A stretch of DNA of 32,776 bases from Bacteroidaceae bacterium. GTDB taxonomy: Bacteria > Bacteroidota > Bacteroidia > Bacteroidales > Bacteroidaceae. Both the position numbers and the translations under genes were made by a program. The stretch covers positions 1 to 32,776 of the forward strand of contig JAFXDL010000019.1 in the NCBI GenBank assembly GCA_017516265.1, in the 5' to 3' direction. The notes beneath the pieces are model-generated. The model was not told where the DNA came from. It saw only the letters and a list, made by a program, of their open reading frames with translations, and ran no database searches. Positions 25,391-32,486 of the stretch are shown here, in pieces (within the stretch, counting starts at the first letter, position 1; each line of letters starts with the position of its first letter).

Positions 25391-25395
25391 GGAAA

Positions 25396-25989
25396 TCAAT
25401 AAATTGTCAATTCGATATCTTTCTCCTCGGCCATGCGGCGGAGATTCAGGAGGGCATAGCGCATACGGCCAAGTGAGGTATTGATGCTGACACCTGTGAT
25501 TTCAGCAATTTCCTTGAATGACAAATCCTGATAGAAACGCATATAGACAACTTCGCGCTGGTTCTCGGGCAAGAAGTCCATCAGGCGGCGGACATCACAC
25601 AACACCTGCTCATTGACCATCTGTGTCTCAATGGTGTCATCCGAGAGGTTTGCATTGTTGAAGAGGTCAATCTCTACCTCATCATTGGAGACCACATTCT
25701 CATTGCGCTCCTGACGGAAAAAGTCGATTACCAGATTGTGGGCAATACGGGTAAGCCAGGCACCGAACTTGCCATCAGCCGAGTAACGTCCCTGCTGGAT
25801 AGTGACAATGGCTTTCACAAATGTCTCCTGAAAGAGATCCTCGGTCTGTTCCTCATTGCGTACCACAAAGTAGATGTAAGAATAGAGTTTATCCTTATAT
25901 CTTTCCAATAGTATGTCAAAAGCTTGATTATTGCCTTTTGAATACAAAGCGACCAATGCATCATCGGTCATCTTCTGCAAAGTTTCCAT
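25396..25989 (-). CDS. ECF-type RNA polymerase sigma factor
   Basis: A 197-residue sigma-70 family protein with only regions 2 and 4. Region 2 covers about residues 22-95 (FDILLERYKDKLYSYIYFVVRNEEQTEDLFQETF ... FGAWLTRIAHNLVIDFFR); region 4 covers 138-186 (LPENQREVVYMRFYQDLSFKEIAEITGVSINTSLGRMRYAL), the helix-turn-helix that reads the -35-type element. No FecR-like anti-sigma gene or SusC/TonB receptor follows, so it is not the usual polysaccharide-sensing sigma/anti-sigma pair. It is adjacent to the surface-protein operon, but its targets are unknown; control of that operon is only a guess from proximity. The gap to fmt (25990-26133) holds no clear promoter. Confidence 0.9.
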   Translation of the reverse strand: METLQKMTDDALVALYSKGNNQAFDILLERYKDKLYSYIYFVVRNEEQTEDLFQETFVKAIVTIQQGRYSADGKFGAWLTRIAHNLVIDFFRQERNENVVSNDEVEIDLFNNANLSDDTIETQMVNEQVLCDVRRLMDFLPENQREVVYMRFYQDLSFKEIAEITGVSINTSLGRMRYALLNLRRMAEEKDIELTIY

Positions 25990-26133
25990 TACTTCTTCTT
26001 ATTATTTTATTTCTTAGAGTAATGTCTGTCTATAGGCAATCAGGTTTAAATTAGTAAATAGATTTGTTTTATCGGGTGCAAATAAACGCATTATTTATGA
26101 CATTCGCAACTTTTTTAAGAGTTTTCTTCACCG

Positions 26134-27159
26134 TTAGCGCACACACATGCCTTCTGTGGCCTTGAATCCACGTAAAAAGTCGGCAACTGGCATTCTTTTC
26201 TTGCCGGCCAACTGTAGGGAGAGGATGTTCAGATAACCATCGGTGAGGGCCACACGCAGGTAGGTTTTGCCATCGGTGGAGACTGTACCTACCTCTTCCT
26301 TGTGGGGTACGAATGAGTTCTCTGTCTGGGATACGAAGACTTTCTCTGCCTGGGATACGAAAACTTTCTCTGTCTGGAATACCTTCATCACCTGCACTCC
26401 TCCTTGAGGATGCACCAGTTCTGTCCATGCGGCAGGATAGGGAGAGAGTCCACGTACAAAGTCATAGACAGCCTTTACCCCTTTCGTCCAGTCGATACGG
26501 CAGGTATCCTTGAAGATTTTGGGTGCCGGGCGCAGTTCCTCTTCCGAGAGGTTCAGCAACTCCTCTTGAGGCACAGGCTTCACCGTACCGGCCAGGATGG
26601 CATCCACCGTCTCTGTGACCAAGCGTCCGCCCAGGTTCATCAGTTTGTCGTGAATGACCTCCACATTGTCCTCATCAGCTATGGGCACACGCACCTGCTG
26701 GATGACCTCGCCCGTGTCAATCTCATGTTTGAGGAAGAAGGTTGTGATGCCTGTCTCTGTATCGCCGTTGATGATGGCCCAATTGATAGGGGCAGCACCG
26801 CGATATTGGGGAAGCAGTGAGGCATGGAGGTTGAACGTACCCATAGGCGGCATATTCCATACCACCTCGGGAAGCATACGGAAGGCTACCACTATCTGAA
26901 GGTCGGCCTTCAGCGAACGGAGTTCCTCCACGAAAGCCTCATCCTTCAGGTTCACTGGCTGGAGTACCCGAAGACCCTTCTCCACGGCATACTGCTTCAC
27001 AGGACTAGGCTGGAGCACACTCCCATGCCGTCCCATCGGTTTGTCTGGCATGGTAATGACACCCACCACATTATATCCTCCCTCGACCAACTGGCGCAGA
27101 CTCTCTACGGCAAAGTCGGGGGTTCCCATATATACGATTCTCAAATCTTCTTTCTGCAT
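26134..27159 (-). CDS. fmt: methionyl-tRNA formyltransferase
   Basis: A 341-residue enzyme that formylates initiator Met-tRNA using 10-formyl-tetrahydrofolate. The hydrolase-like N-terminal domain has Asn110 and His112 in FNLHASLLPQYRGAAPINWAI and Asp148 in KHEIDTGE, the catalytic set. The tRNA-binding loop is MPDKPMGRHGSVLQPSPVK (37-55). The C-terminal domain begins about residue 215. Odd feature: residues 261-286 hold an extra stretch of 8-residue repeats (TEKVFVSQ, AEKVFVSQ, TENSFVPH) inside the C-terminal domain, encoded by 24-bp tandem repeats. This makes the protein about 15-25 residues longer than most Fmt proteins. Downstream of the CLC gene by 73 bp, probably in one transcription unit with tsaC and CLC. 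Confidence 0.93.
   Translation of the reverse strand: MQKEDLRIVYMGTPDFAVESLRQLVEGGYNVVGVITMPDKPMGRHGSVLQPSPVKQYAVEKGLRVLQPVNLKDEAFVEELRSLKADLQIVVAFRMLPEVVWNMPPMGTFNLHASLLPQYRGAAPINWAIINGDTETGITTFFLKHEIDTGEVIQQVRVPIADEDNVEVIHDKLMNLGGRLVTETVDAILAGTVKPVPQEELLNLSEEELRPAPKIFKDTCRIDWTKGVKAVYDFVRGLSPYPAAWTELVHPQGGVQVMKVFQTEKVFVSQAEKVFVSQTENSFVPHKEEVGTVSTDGKTYLRVALTDGYLNILSLQLAGKKRMPVADFLRGFKATEGMCVR
26303..26398 (-). repeat. 24-bp in-frame tandem repeats inside fmt
   Basis: Units begin at 26303, 26327, 26351 and 26375, each containing a TGGGATACGA-like core; the middle two differ by only a few bases, and the outer two are degenerate. Being a multiple of three, gain or loss of a unit keeps the frame. 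Confidence 0.7.
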
Positions 27160-27186
27160 GACTATATTCTATGTTTTAAGATAACA

Positions 27187-27231
27187 CTAACTAACTCACC
27201 AACTCACTAACTCACCTACACACCTACACAG
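27187..27231. repeat. low-complexity array with 8-bp period after the CLC gene
   Basis: Consecutive units TAACTCAC, CAACTCAC, TAACTCAC, CTACACAC and CTACACAG (27192-27231), preceded by CTAA repeats, fill most of the gap between fmt and the CLC stop codon (27233-27235). On the transcribed strand the unit is GTGAGTTR. It resembles the longer 8-bp array at 29675-29866 in period and position. Confidence 0.6.
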
Positions 27232-27232
27232 C

Positions 27233-29035
27233 CTACTCCTCAGAGAAGTCCACCAGTACCTGACGGTATGAGGCAAAGACTTTGGACTTGGAGACGAAGC
27301 CCAGGTATTTACCATCGGCATCATCGACGGGCAAGTTCCAGGCACCGGTGTCGTCGAACTTGCGGATGACCACCTCCATGGGGTCGTTCACACTCAGACG
27401 GCATGGCGCTTCGGCCATCAGGCGGTCCACGGTGAAGCGGCGGTACAGTTCCTGACGGAACATGATATGGCGTATGTCGTCCATCTGCACGATACCCAAC
27501 AGGCGTCCCCCATGATCCACCACGGGGAAGAGGTTACGCTTGGCACGCGAGATGACCCCTACCAGCTGGCCCAGCTCCATGTCGGGACTGACGGTCTCGA
27601 AATTCTTCTCTACCACGCTCTCTATCTTCATCAGGGTGAGCACGGCCTTGTCCTTGTCGTGGGTGAGCAGTTCGCCCTTCTTGGCCAGACGGGTGGAATA
27701 GATACTGTGCGGCTCGAAGACGACAATGGTCAGATAGGCTGACACGGAGGTTATCATCAGGGGCAGGAAGAGGTCGAACCCACCCGTCAGCTCGGCTATC
27801 AGGAAGATACCCATCAGGGGGGCATGCATGACCCCGGACATCAGTCCGGCCATACCCAAGAGGGCGAAGTTCTTCTCGGTGACCTCGATGCCGCCCAGGG
27901 AGAGGAGGTTACTGATACGTGCCCACACGAAGCCGGTGATGCACCCCAAGAAGAGGCTGGGGGCAAAGATACCACCACATCCGCCTCCACCATTGGTGGC
28001 ACTGCTGGCAAAGACCTTGAAGAGCACTATTAATATAAGGTATAGGAGCAGCACATCGCCGAAGCCATAGAAGAGGGAGTTGTTCATCAGGGTGTCCCAC
28101 TCCGTAGGGGTGGTGCCGTTGAGCAGCAGGGTGATGGTGTCGTACCCCTCGCCATACAGGGGCGGGAAGAGGAAGATGAGCACGCTCAGCATCAGTCCGC
28201 CAATGAGCAGCTTCACGTAAGGCCGCTGGGCAAAGTGACGGAACATGTTCTCACAACGGTTCATCATGCGGGTGAAGTAGAGGGAGACCAACCCGCAGAG
28301 GATACCCAATAGGATGACATGGGGGATGCGCTCCATGGCAAAGGGGGAGTCCATATTGAACTCGAACATGGCCTCGGTACCTGTGAAGATGTAGGAGACG
28401 GTGGCGGCCGTGATGCACGACACCATCAGTGGCAACAGGGAGGACATAGTGAGGTCTATCATCAGCACCTCGATGGTGAACACCAGTCCGGCAATGGGTG
28501 CCTTGAAGATGCCTGCAATGGCACCCGCAGCACCACATCCGACAAGGAGCATCAGCCTGCGCCGCTCCACCTGGAAGAGTTGCCCCAGGTTGGACCCTAT
28601 GGCCGACCCCGTGAGCACGATGGGGGCCTCGGCTCCTACCGACCCACCAAAGCCGATGGTGAGCGCACTGGCTATGACGGAGGAGTACATGTTGTGCCGC
28701 TTGATGCGTGCCTTCTTCTGTGAGATGGCATAGAGTATCTTGGTGACACCGTGGCTGATGTCGTCCCTCACCACATAGCGTATGAAGAGCATGGTGAGGA
28801 AGATACCTATGGCAGGGTATATCAGGTAGAGCCAGTTGGCCCCGGTCTCGTCAAAGCGGTTGGTGAGCAACCCCTGTATCAGGTGTATCAGCCCCTTGAG
28901 CAACAGGGCGGCCGCTGCTGTACATATACCTACCAGGAAGCTCAGTATGAGTATGAACTGCTTCTCGCTGATGTGCCGCTGCCTCCAGTGCAGGAAGCGC
29001 TGCATCCATGTTGTGTTATCCTTATGCTGTTTCAT
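27233..29035 (-). CDS. CLC-family chloride channel/transporter with two CBS domains
   Basis: A 600-residue inner-membrane protein. About ten membrane segments occupy residues 25-440, and a pair of cytoplasmic CBS domains about residues 455-590 (FPVVDHGGRLLGIVQMDDIRHIM; NLPVDDADGKYLGFVSKSKVF). CLC signatures: GGSVGAEAPIVLTG (130-143), where Glu136 corresponds to the gating glutamate although the usual GREGP reads GAEAP; AGAIAGIFKAPIAGLVFTIE; and GGCGGIFAPSLFLG. The first selectivity motif (GSGIP) is replaced by DDISHGV. It should move chloride or another anion, possibly in exchange for protons. The start codon overlaps the tsaC stop (ATGA), so translation is coupled. Confidence 0.92.
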   Translation of the reverse strand: MKQHKDNTTWMQRFLHWRQRHISEKQFILILSFLVGICTAAAALLLKGLIHLIQGLLTNRFDETGANWLYLIYPAIGIFLTMLFIRYVVRDDISHGVTKILYAISQKKARIKRHNMYSSVIASALTIGFGGSVGAEAPIVLTGSAIGSNLGQLFQVERRRLMLLVGCGAAGAIAGIFKAPIAGLVFTIEVLMIDLTMSSLLPLMVSCITAATVSYIFTGTEAMFEFNMDSPFAMERIPHVILLGILCGLVSLYFTRMMNRCENMFRHFAQRPYVKLLIGGLMLSVLIFLFPPLYGEGYDTITLLLNGTTPTEWDTLMNNSLFYGFGDVLLLYLILIVLFKVFASSATNGGGGCGGIFAPSLFLGCITGFVWARISNLLSLGGIEVTEKNFALLGMAGLMSGVMHAPLMGIFLIAELTGGFDLFLPLMITSVSAYLTIVVFEPHSIYSTRLAKKGELLTHDKDKAVLTLMKIESVVEKNFETVSPDMELGQLVGVISRAKRNLFPVVDHGGRLLGIVQMDDIRHIMFRQELYRRFTVDRLMAEAPCRLSVNDPMEVVIRKFDDTGAWNLPVDDADGKYLGFVSKSKVFASYRQVLVDFSEE

Positions 29036-29595
29036 TCTCTGATTACCTTTACCTGTCCGCCTGTTCCTAACTTGATGATGCCCGATGCCTTGCCCGCGCC
29101 CTTCTCGTTCTGCCGGTAGCCCACGATGTAATCCACCGCCTGCTTGATGTCGTCACTGATGTCGGCAAAGCACTTCGGTGCCGGTTCGCCACTGATGTTG
29201 GCCGAGGTAGATACGATGGCCTTGCGGAAGCGGAAGCAGAGCTGGCGCGAGAACTCCTCACTGGTGACCCGTATGCCCACGCTGCCGTCCTCGGCTATGA
29301 GGTTCGGGGCCAGGTTGCGTGCACCGTCGTAGATGATGGTCAGCGGCTTGGTGGTCAGTTCCATGAGGTCCCATGCTACGGGGGGCACCTCCTTGACGTA
29401 GAAGTTCAACTTGGCCGGTGAGTCAATGAGCACCAGCATGGCCTTGCTGTCCATGCGACGCTTGATGTCATACACCCGCTTCACAGCATCGGGGTTGGTG
29501 GCATCGCATCCGATACCCCAGATGGTATCGGTGGGATAGAGTATCACCCCACCTTTGTATAGCACGTCCAGTGCTTGTTTGATGTCGTTGTTCAT
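29032..29595 (-). CDS. tsaC: threonylcarbamoyl-AMP synthase (TsaC/YrdC type)
   Basis: A 187-residue YrdC-domain protein without the extra Sua5 domain. It makes L-threonylcarbamoyl-AMP from threonine, bicarbonate and ATP, the first step of t6A modification of ANN-decoding tRNAs. Key segments are GGVILYPTDTIWGIGCDA (15-32), the basic KRRMDSKAMLVLI, DGSVGIRVT and AIVSTSANISGEPAP. Length and motifs are normal, so it should be active. It overlaps the CLC gene by 4 bp. Its start codon is only 10 bp from an 8-bp repeat array that fills the whole upstream gap, and no consensus promoter is visible there. Confidence 0.9.
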   Translation of the reverse strand: MNNDIKQALDVLYKGGVILYPTDTIWGIGCDATNPDAVKRVYDIKRRMDSKAMLVLIDSPAKLNFYVKEVPPVAWDLMELTTKPLTIIYDGARNLAPNLIAEDGSVGIRVTSEEFSRQLCFRFRKAIVSTSANISGEPAPKCFADISDDIKQAVDYIVGYRQNEKGAGKASGIIKLGTGGQVKVIRE

Positions 29596-29605
29596 AAATC
29601 TTTCT

Positions 29606-29645
29606 TTAATGTGCTAATGTGCTAATGTGCCAATGTGCTAATGAC
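29606..29645. repeat. five 8-bp units in inverted orientation (CTAATGTG)
   Basis: TTAATGTG, CTAATGTG, CTAATGTG, CCAATGTG and CTAATGAC follow each other without gaps. They are the exact complement of the CACATTAG/CACATTGG units of the larger array at 29675-29866, so transcripts could fold back. The array ends 10 bp from the tsaC start codon. Confidence 0.75.
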
Positions 29646-29674
29646 CATGCGGCACTATACATCAATTACATCAG

Positions 29675-29866
29675 CATATTATCACATCAGCATATTATCA
29701 CATTAGCATATTATCACATTAGCCCATTGGCACATTAGCATATTATCACATTAGCCCATTGGCACATTAGCATATTAGCCCATTGGCACATTAGCACATT
29801 GGCACATTGGCACATTGGCACATTAGCACATTAGTACATTGGCACATTAGCACATTAGCACATTAA
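29675..29866. repeat. 24 tandem 8-bp units (CACATTAG type)
   Basis: Twenty-four consecutive octamers, without a gap, run from 29675 to 29866, directly up to the stop codon of the BNR gene (29867-29869). Variants are CACATTAG (most common), CACATTGG, CCCATTGG, CATATTAT, CATATTAG, TACATTGG and CACATCAG. Variation is confined to certain positions and partly ordered: CATATTAT units sit in the left half, and the right half is CACATTAG/CACATTGG. No coding potential. Confidence 0.8.
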
Positions 29867-31174
29867 TCATTCCTCCACCGTCAGTACATACACGGGCCGT
29901 GCGCCCGCGTTGACGCTCTGTTCACCGTCGCCCTGGAAGGCACACTGCACGTAGATGTCCAGGCGGCCATGCTGTTTCCACAGTTCGGTGTCGTGGCTGG
30001 GTTCCCATGCCTCCACACTGAAGGTGGTGAGGTCCTTCACTTGCCAGGGCTTGCGGCCCAGGTCGGTGGTGTATGCCATGCTGACACGGCTGCCCCGCTC
30101 CACATCGCGATAGATGTAGAAGGCCTCCTTGCGTCCCTCCACCTCGCGGATGGCCAGTCGGGGACGGGCAATGGGTATGCACTTGGTGCCTCCGCCACTG
30201 AGGCTGAAGGGGGTCGTGCGGCGGCTCACCTGATTCTGGTTCCACTGCTCTCCGTCGTGCCATACCAGGCGGTACTGCGGCACTTTACTGTCGGCCGTGC
30301 GCCAGTAGGTGGCTATGTAGGGGCGTCCCTCGGCATCGGCCGTCATGCTGGTCTGGTTGATGAGTTCACTGCGTTGGGGAATCTGACAGGCCACCTCGGC
30401 ATTGGCCAGGGTGATGGGCAGTGTATAGACTTCGCCCGTAGATTTCTGCCACGTGCGTCCGCCGTCGGTGGAGCGGGCATAGCAGAGGTCATGATTGGTG
30501 GCCACATCGGGGGTCTCGCGCCACACCCAGCTGACATGGATAGTCCCCCGGGCATCCACGTAGAGCTGCCAATAGGCATTGCGCTTGCGCTCACCGTCTA
30601 TCAGGATGTCCTGCACACGGCTCCACTGTCCCTTGTCCACATCGTAGCGGTTCATCACCAGGTTGCCCCTACCCGACCCTCCTGAGCGGTAGGCAAAGAG
30701 CAGGTCGCCCCCCTCCAGGTTGTAGAACTCGGGGTAGGTGACATCGCGCTCATCGACTCCCGTCATGGGCTGCATATCGCCCAGGGTCAACGAGCCCGGG
30801 GCCACAGAGCGGCAGTAACGAAGGGGGTTGTTGTGATGGTCAAAGGAGACGTGCAGGTAGCCCTTACCATCTACTCCGATGCTGATGACATTGTGGGCAT
30901 CGCGGCAGTTACCCTTGTACTGGGTGCGCTGCACAGTCCAGTCGTCGGCCCCGAGAGGGCGTTTGCCCAAGGTGAGGTATCCCTCGGCATCGTAGTAGGC
31001 GATGTACTGCGTGCCGGCATGGGTGGTGATGGAATTGTTGCGGAACACGGTGGTGTTCACCGAATTGCTGCTCCAACCAAAGCCTACGGGGCTAAGCCTC
31101 TGTGCCTGTGCCACGAGGCTCGTACAGCAGAGGGCCAGTATGCCCAGACATACACTTTTCATTATACGTTTCAT
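29867..31174 (-). CDS. secreted BNR_4-type beta-propeller protein
   Basis: A 435-residue exported protein; a signal peptide (MKRIMKSVCLGILALCCTSLVAQA) precedes a repeat-rich beta propeller. Visible blade signatures include DAHNVISIGVDGKGYLHVSFDHHNNPLRY, RSTDGGRTW and TEL-type strands. BNR_4 proteins include ulvan lyases and rhamnosidase-type enzymes (PL24/PL25/GH145) as well as uncharacterised members. The conserved His of DAHNV and the DHH pair could be functional, but substrate and activity are unknown. Annotation as sialidase would be unsafe, as the FRIP motif and sialidase Asp boxes are not evident. I chose the ATG at 31174; one at 31183 would leave only a few nucleotides of leader after the predicted promoter. 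Probably a single-gene unit. Confidence 0.8.
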   Translation of the reverse strand: MKRIMKSVCLGILALCCTSLVAQAQRLSPVGFGWSSNSVNTTVFRNNSITTHAGTQYIAYYDAEGYLTLGKRPLGADDWTVQRTQYKGNCRDAHNVISIGVDGKGYLHVSFDHHNNPLRYCRSVAPGSLTLGDMQPMTGVDERDVTYPEFYNLEGGDLLFAYRSGGSGRGNLVMNRYDVDKGQWSRVQDILIDGERKRNAYWQLYVDARGTIHVSWVWRETPDVATNHDLCYARSTDGGRTWQKSTGEVYTLPITLANAEVACQIPQRSELINQTSMTADAEGRPYIATYWRTADSKVPQYRLVWHDGEQWNQNQVSRRTTPFSLSGGGTKCIPIARPRLAIREVEGRKEAFYIYRDVERGSRVSMAYTTDLGRKPWQVKDLTTFSVEAWEPSHDTELWKQHGRLDIYVQCAFQGDGEQSVNAGARPVYVLTVEE

Positions 31175-31196
31175 AGCTGTCATGTGTTAACGTGGG

Positions 31197-31227
31197 CAAA
31201 AGTACAAAAAAAAGTGTAGCATACAAA
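31197..31227 (-). promoter_or_regulatory. Bacteroides-type promoter for the BNR_4 gene
   Basis: Minus-strand TTTG (31227-31224), 19 nt spacer, TACTTTTG (31204-31197). The predicted transcription start near 31190 is only 7-16 nt before the possible start codons, so the leader is very short. Confidence 0.65.
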
Positions 31228-31253
31228 GGAATATCACAAAAGAGTAGGGAAAA

Positions 31254-32486
31254 TCACAGTGTGTCGGCATATATGCGGGCCAACACCTTGTGGTAGCGGT
31301 TCTCCAGCCTGAGGTAGCCCTGCCCCTGACGGACGAGGGCCTCCAGCTCCACAAAGTACTGGTGCCACGAGAGTTCACCGCCATGCAGTGCCTTCCCCAG
31401 CAGGTCAAAGGAGTGGCGCATCAGGGGCAGGTCGTAGGTGCGCATGGCCTCCTCCACCTGACGGGCTTCGTTGTAGAGGGCCTGCAGGGCGGCCTCGACG
31501 TTCATGGCCACATCCTCGCGCTGCAACTCGGCACTGAGGGCGCGGGCACGGGCGGCCTTCACCTTGCCCTTGTTGGCGAAGAGGGGGATAGAGCCTCCCA
31601 CCACAAAGCCGTTGAACTCCTCGGTAGGTGCCGTGTTGCGGCGGTATCCCACCTGCAGGTGGGGGAGCCATCCCTGGCGGTTGACACTCACCTCCTTCTG
31701 TGCCACACGGGTGGCGGCATCGGCCTGCAGCAATTCGCGGTTCAGGGGCACCAGGTGGTCGCACAGCGTCTCATAGTCGGGCAGTGCGGGCACGGGCGGG
31801 TAGGCATCGGCCACCATGTGGTCGATATAGACATTGGCATTCATGGCCAACAGCCGTTGCAGGGCAGCGCGATGGGCGGCGGCATTGTCGGCCAGCTCGG
31901 TGCGCAGGGCCATGAGGTCCAGTTTGGCACGGTTCACCTCCAGGGCGGTGGCATCGCCTTGCTGCAGGCGCTCCTCGCACACCTGGGCCAGGCTGTCGGC
32001 ATGGGTCTGAAGCAGGTGCAGCAGGTTGGCTTCGCGGTTCAGCCCTATCAGGTCGAGGCAGAGCTGCTTGGCCTCCAGCAGGACGTTGCGCCGCTCCACA
32101 TCGTAGGCGCATTGGGCGGCATCGCCTTGCAGACGGGCCGCCTTGCTACGGGCGGCATAGGCCGTGGGGAAGTCGAAGCCCTGCACCACGGTCAGTTCGC
32201 TCTGCTGCTGACTGCCACGCTCGCTGTTGAACAGGTGGGCATAGTTCACCTCGGGGTTCCCCAAGTTGTTACCTGCCTTTGCCTCCAGCACTTCGGCCTT
32301 CATCAGTTCACGGGCGGCCTGCAGCCGACGGTTGTTCTGCTCCACCTGTTCCAGTACGGGAGCTATAGGGTCGGCAGTCTGAGCCATGGCAGAGGTGGCC
32401 AGCAGGAGTAGGAAGAGCCCCACCCCCTTGCTCCTCCCTGCATGGAGGGGAGCGAATAGTCTTTGCTTCAGTTCGTATATATTCAT
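31254..32486 (-). CDS. TolC-family outer membrane efflux protein
   Basis: A 410-residue exported protein with two OEP repeats of long amphipathic helices (about residues 40-205 and 235-405) and beta segments such as WLPHLQVGYRRNTAPTEEFNGFVVGGSIPLFANKGK (about 275-310). It should form the outer-membrane tunnel of a tripartite efflux pump. It is shorter than E. coli TolC (about 470 after processing), like many CusC-type Bacteroidetes members. The signal peptide core GVGLFLLLLATSAMAQ is preceded by an unusually long 20-residue stretch (MNIYELKQRLFAPLHAGRSK) whose DNA contains a GC-rich dyad (32430-32453). Partner pump genes, if present, must lie upstream beyond 32776. This gene has the highest GC content of the window by eye. 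Confidence 0.88.
   Translation of the reverse strand: MNIYELKQRLFAPLHAGRSKGVGLFLLLLATSAMAQTADPIAPVLEQVEQNNRRLQAARELMKAEVLEAKAGNNLGNPEVNYAHLFNSERGSQQQSELTVVQGFDFPTAYAARSKAARLQGDAAQCAYDVERRNVLLEAKQLCLDLIGLNREANLLHLLQTHADSLAQVCEERLQQGDATALEVNRAKLDLMALRTELADNAAAHRAALQRLLAMNANVYIDHMVADAYPPVPALPDYETLCDHLVPLNRELLQADAATRVAQKEVSVNRQGWLPHLQVGYRRNTAPTEEFNGFVVGGSIPLFANKGKVKAARARALSAELQREDVAMNVEAALQALYNEARQVEEAMRTYDLPLMRHSFDLLGKALHGGELSWHQYFVELEALVRQGQGYLRLENRYHKVLARIYADTL

Larger units (their letters stand above)
24639..25395. other. 757-bp control region of the surface-protein operon
   Basis: No convincing gene. From the BspA start outward it contains an AT-rich 75-nt segment, a self-complementary leader (24718-24936), a -7 promoter element (25025-25032), an AT-rich 130-bp stretch, two GAACATATGTT palindromes (25173-25206), a 21-bp inverted repeat (25270-25319) and a 22-bp-periodic array (25333-25390) that ends 5 bp before the sigma-factor stop codon. 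Confidence 0.75.

Noticed and set aside
25396..25989. Sigma/anti-sigma pair of the SusC-linked type
   Set aside because: No FecR-like gene follows the sigma factor; the next gene is the surface-protein operon, 757 bp away.
29675..29866. CRISPR array
   Set aside because: Octamers are contiguous with no spacers, and no cas genes are present; it is a simple tandem array.
29867..31174. Sialidase annotation for the BNR protein
   Set aside because: The FRIP motif and the arginine triad of sialidases are not visible; the sequence fits the BNR_4 group instead.
31290..32411. 373-codon plus-strand frame
   Set aside because: Lies antisense to the well-supported TolC-family gene in GC-rich DNA, where long shadow frames are expected; its product is Gly/Gln/His-rich and has no recognisable family.
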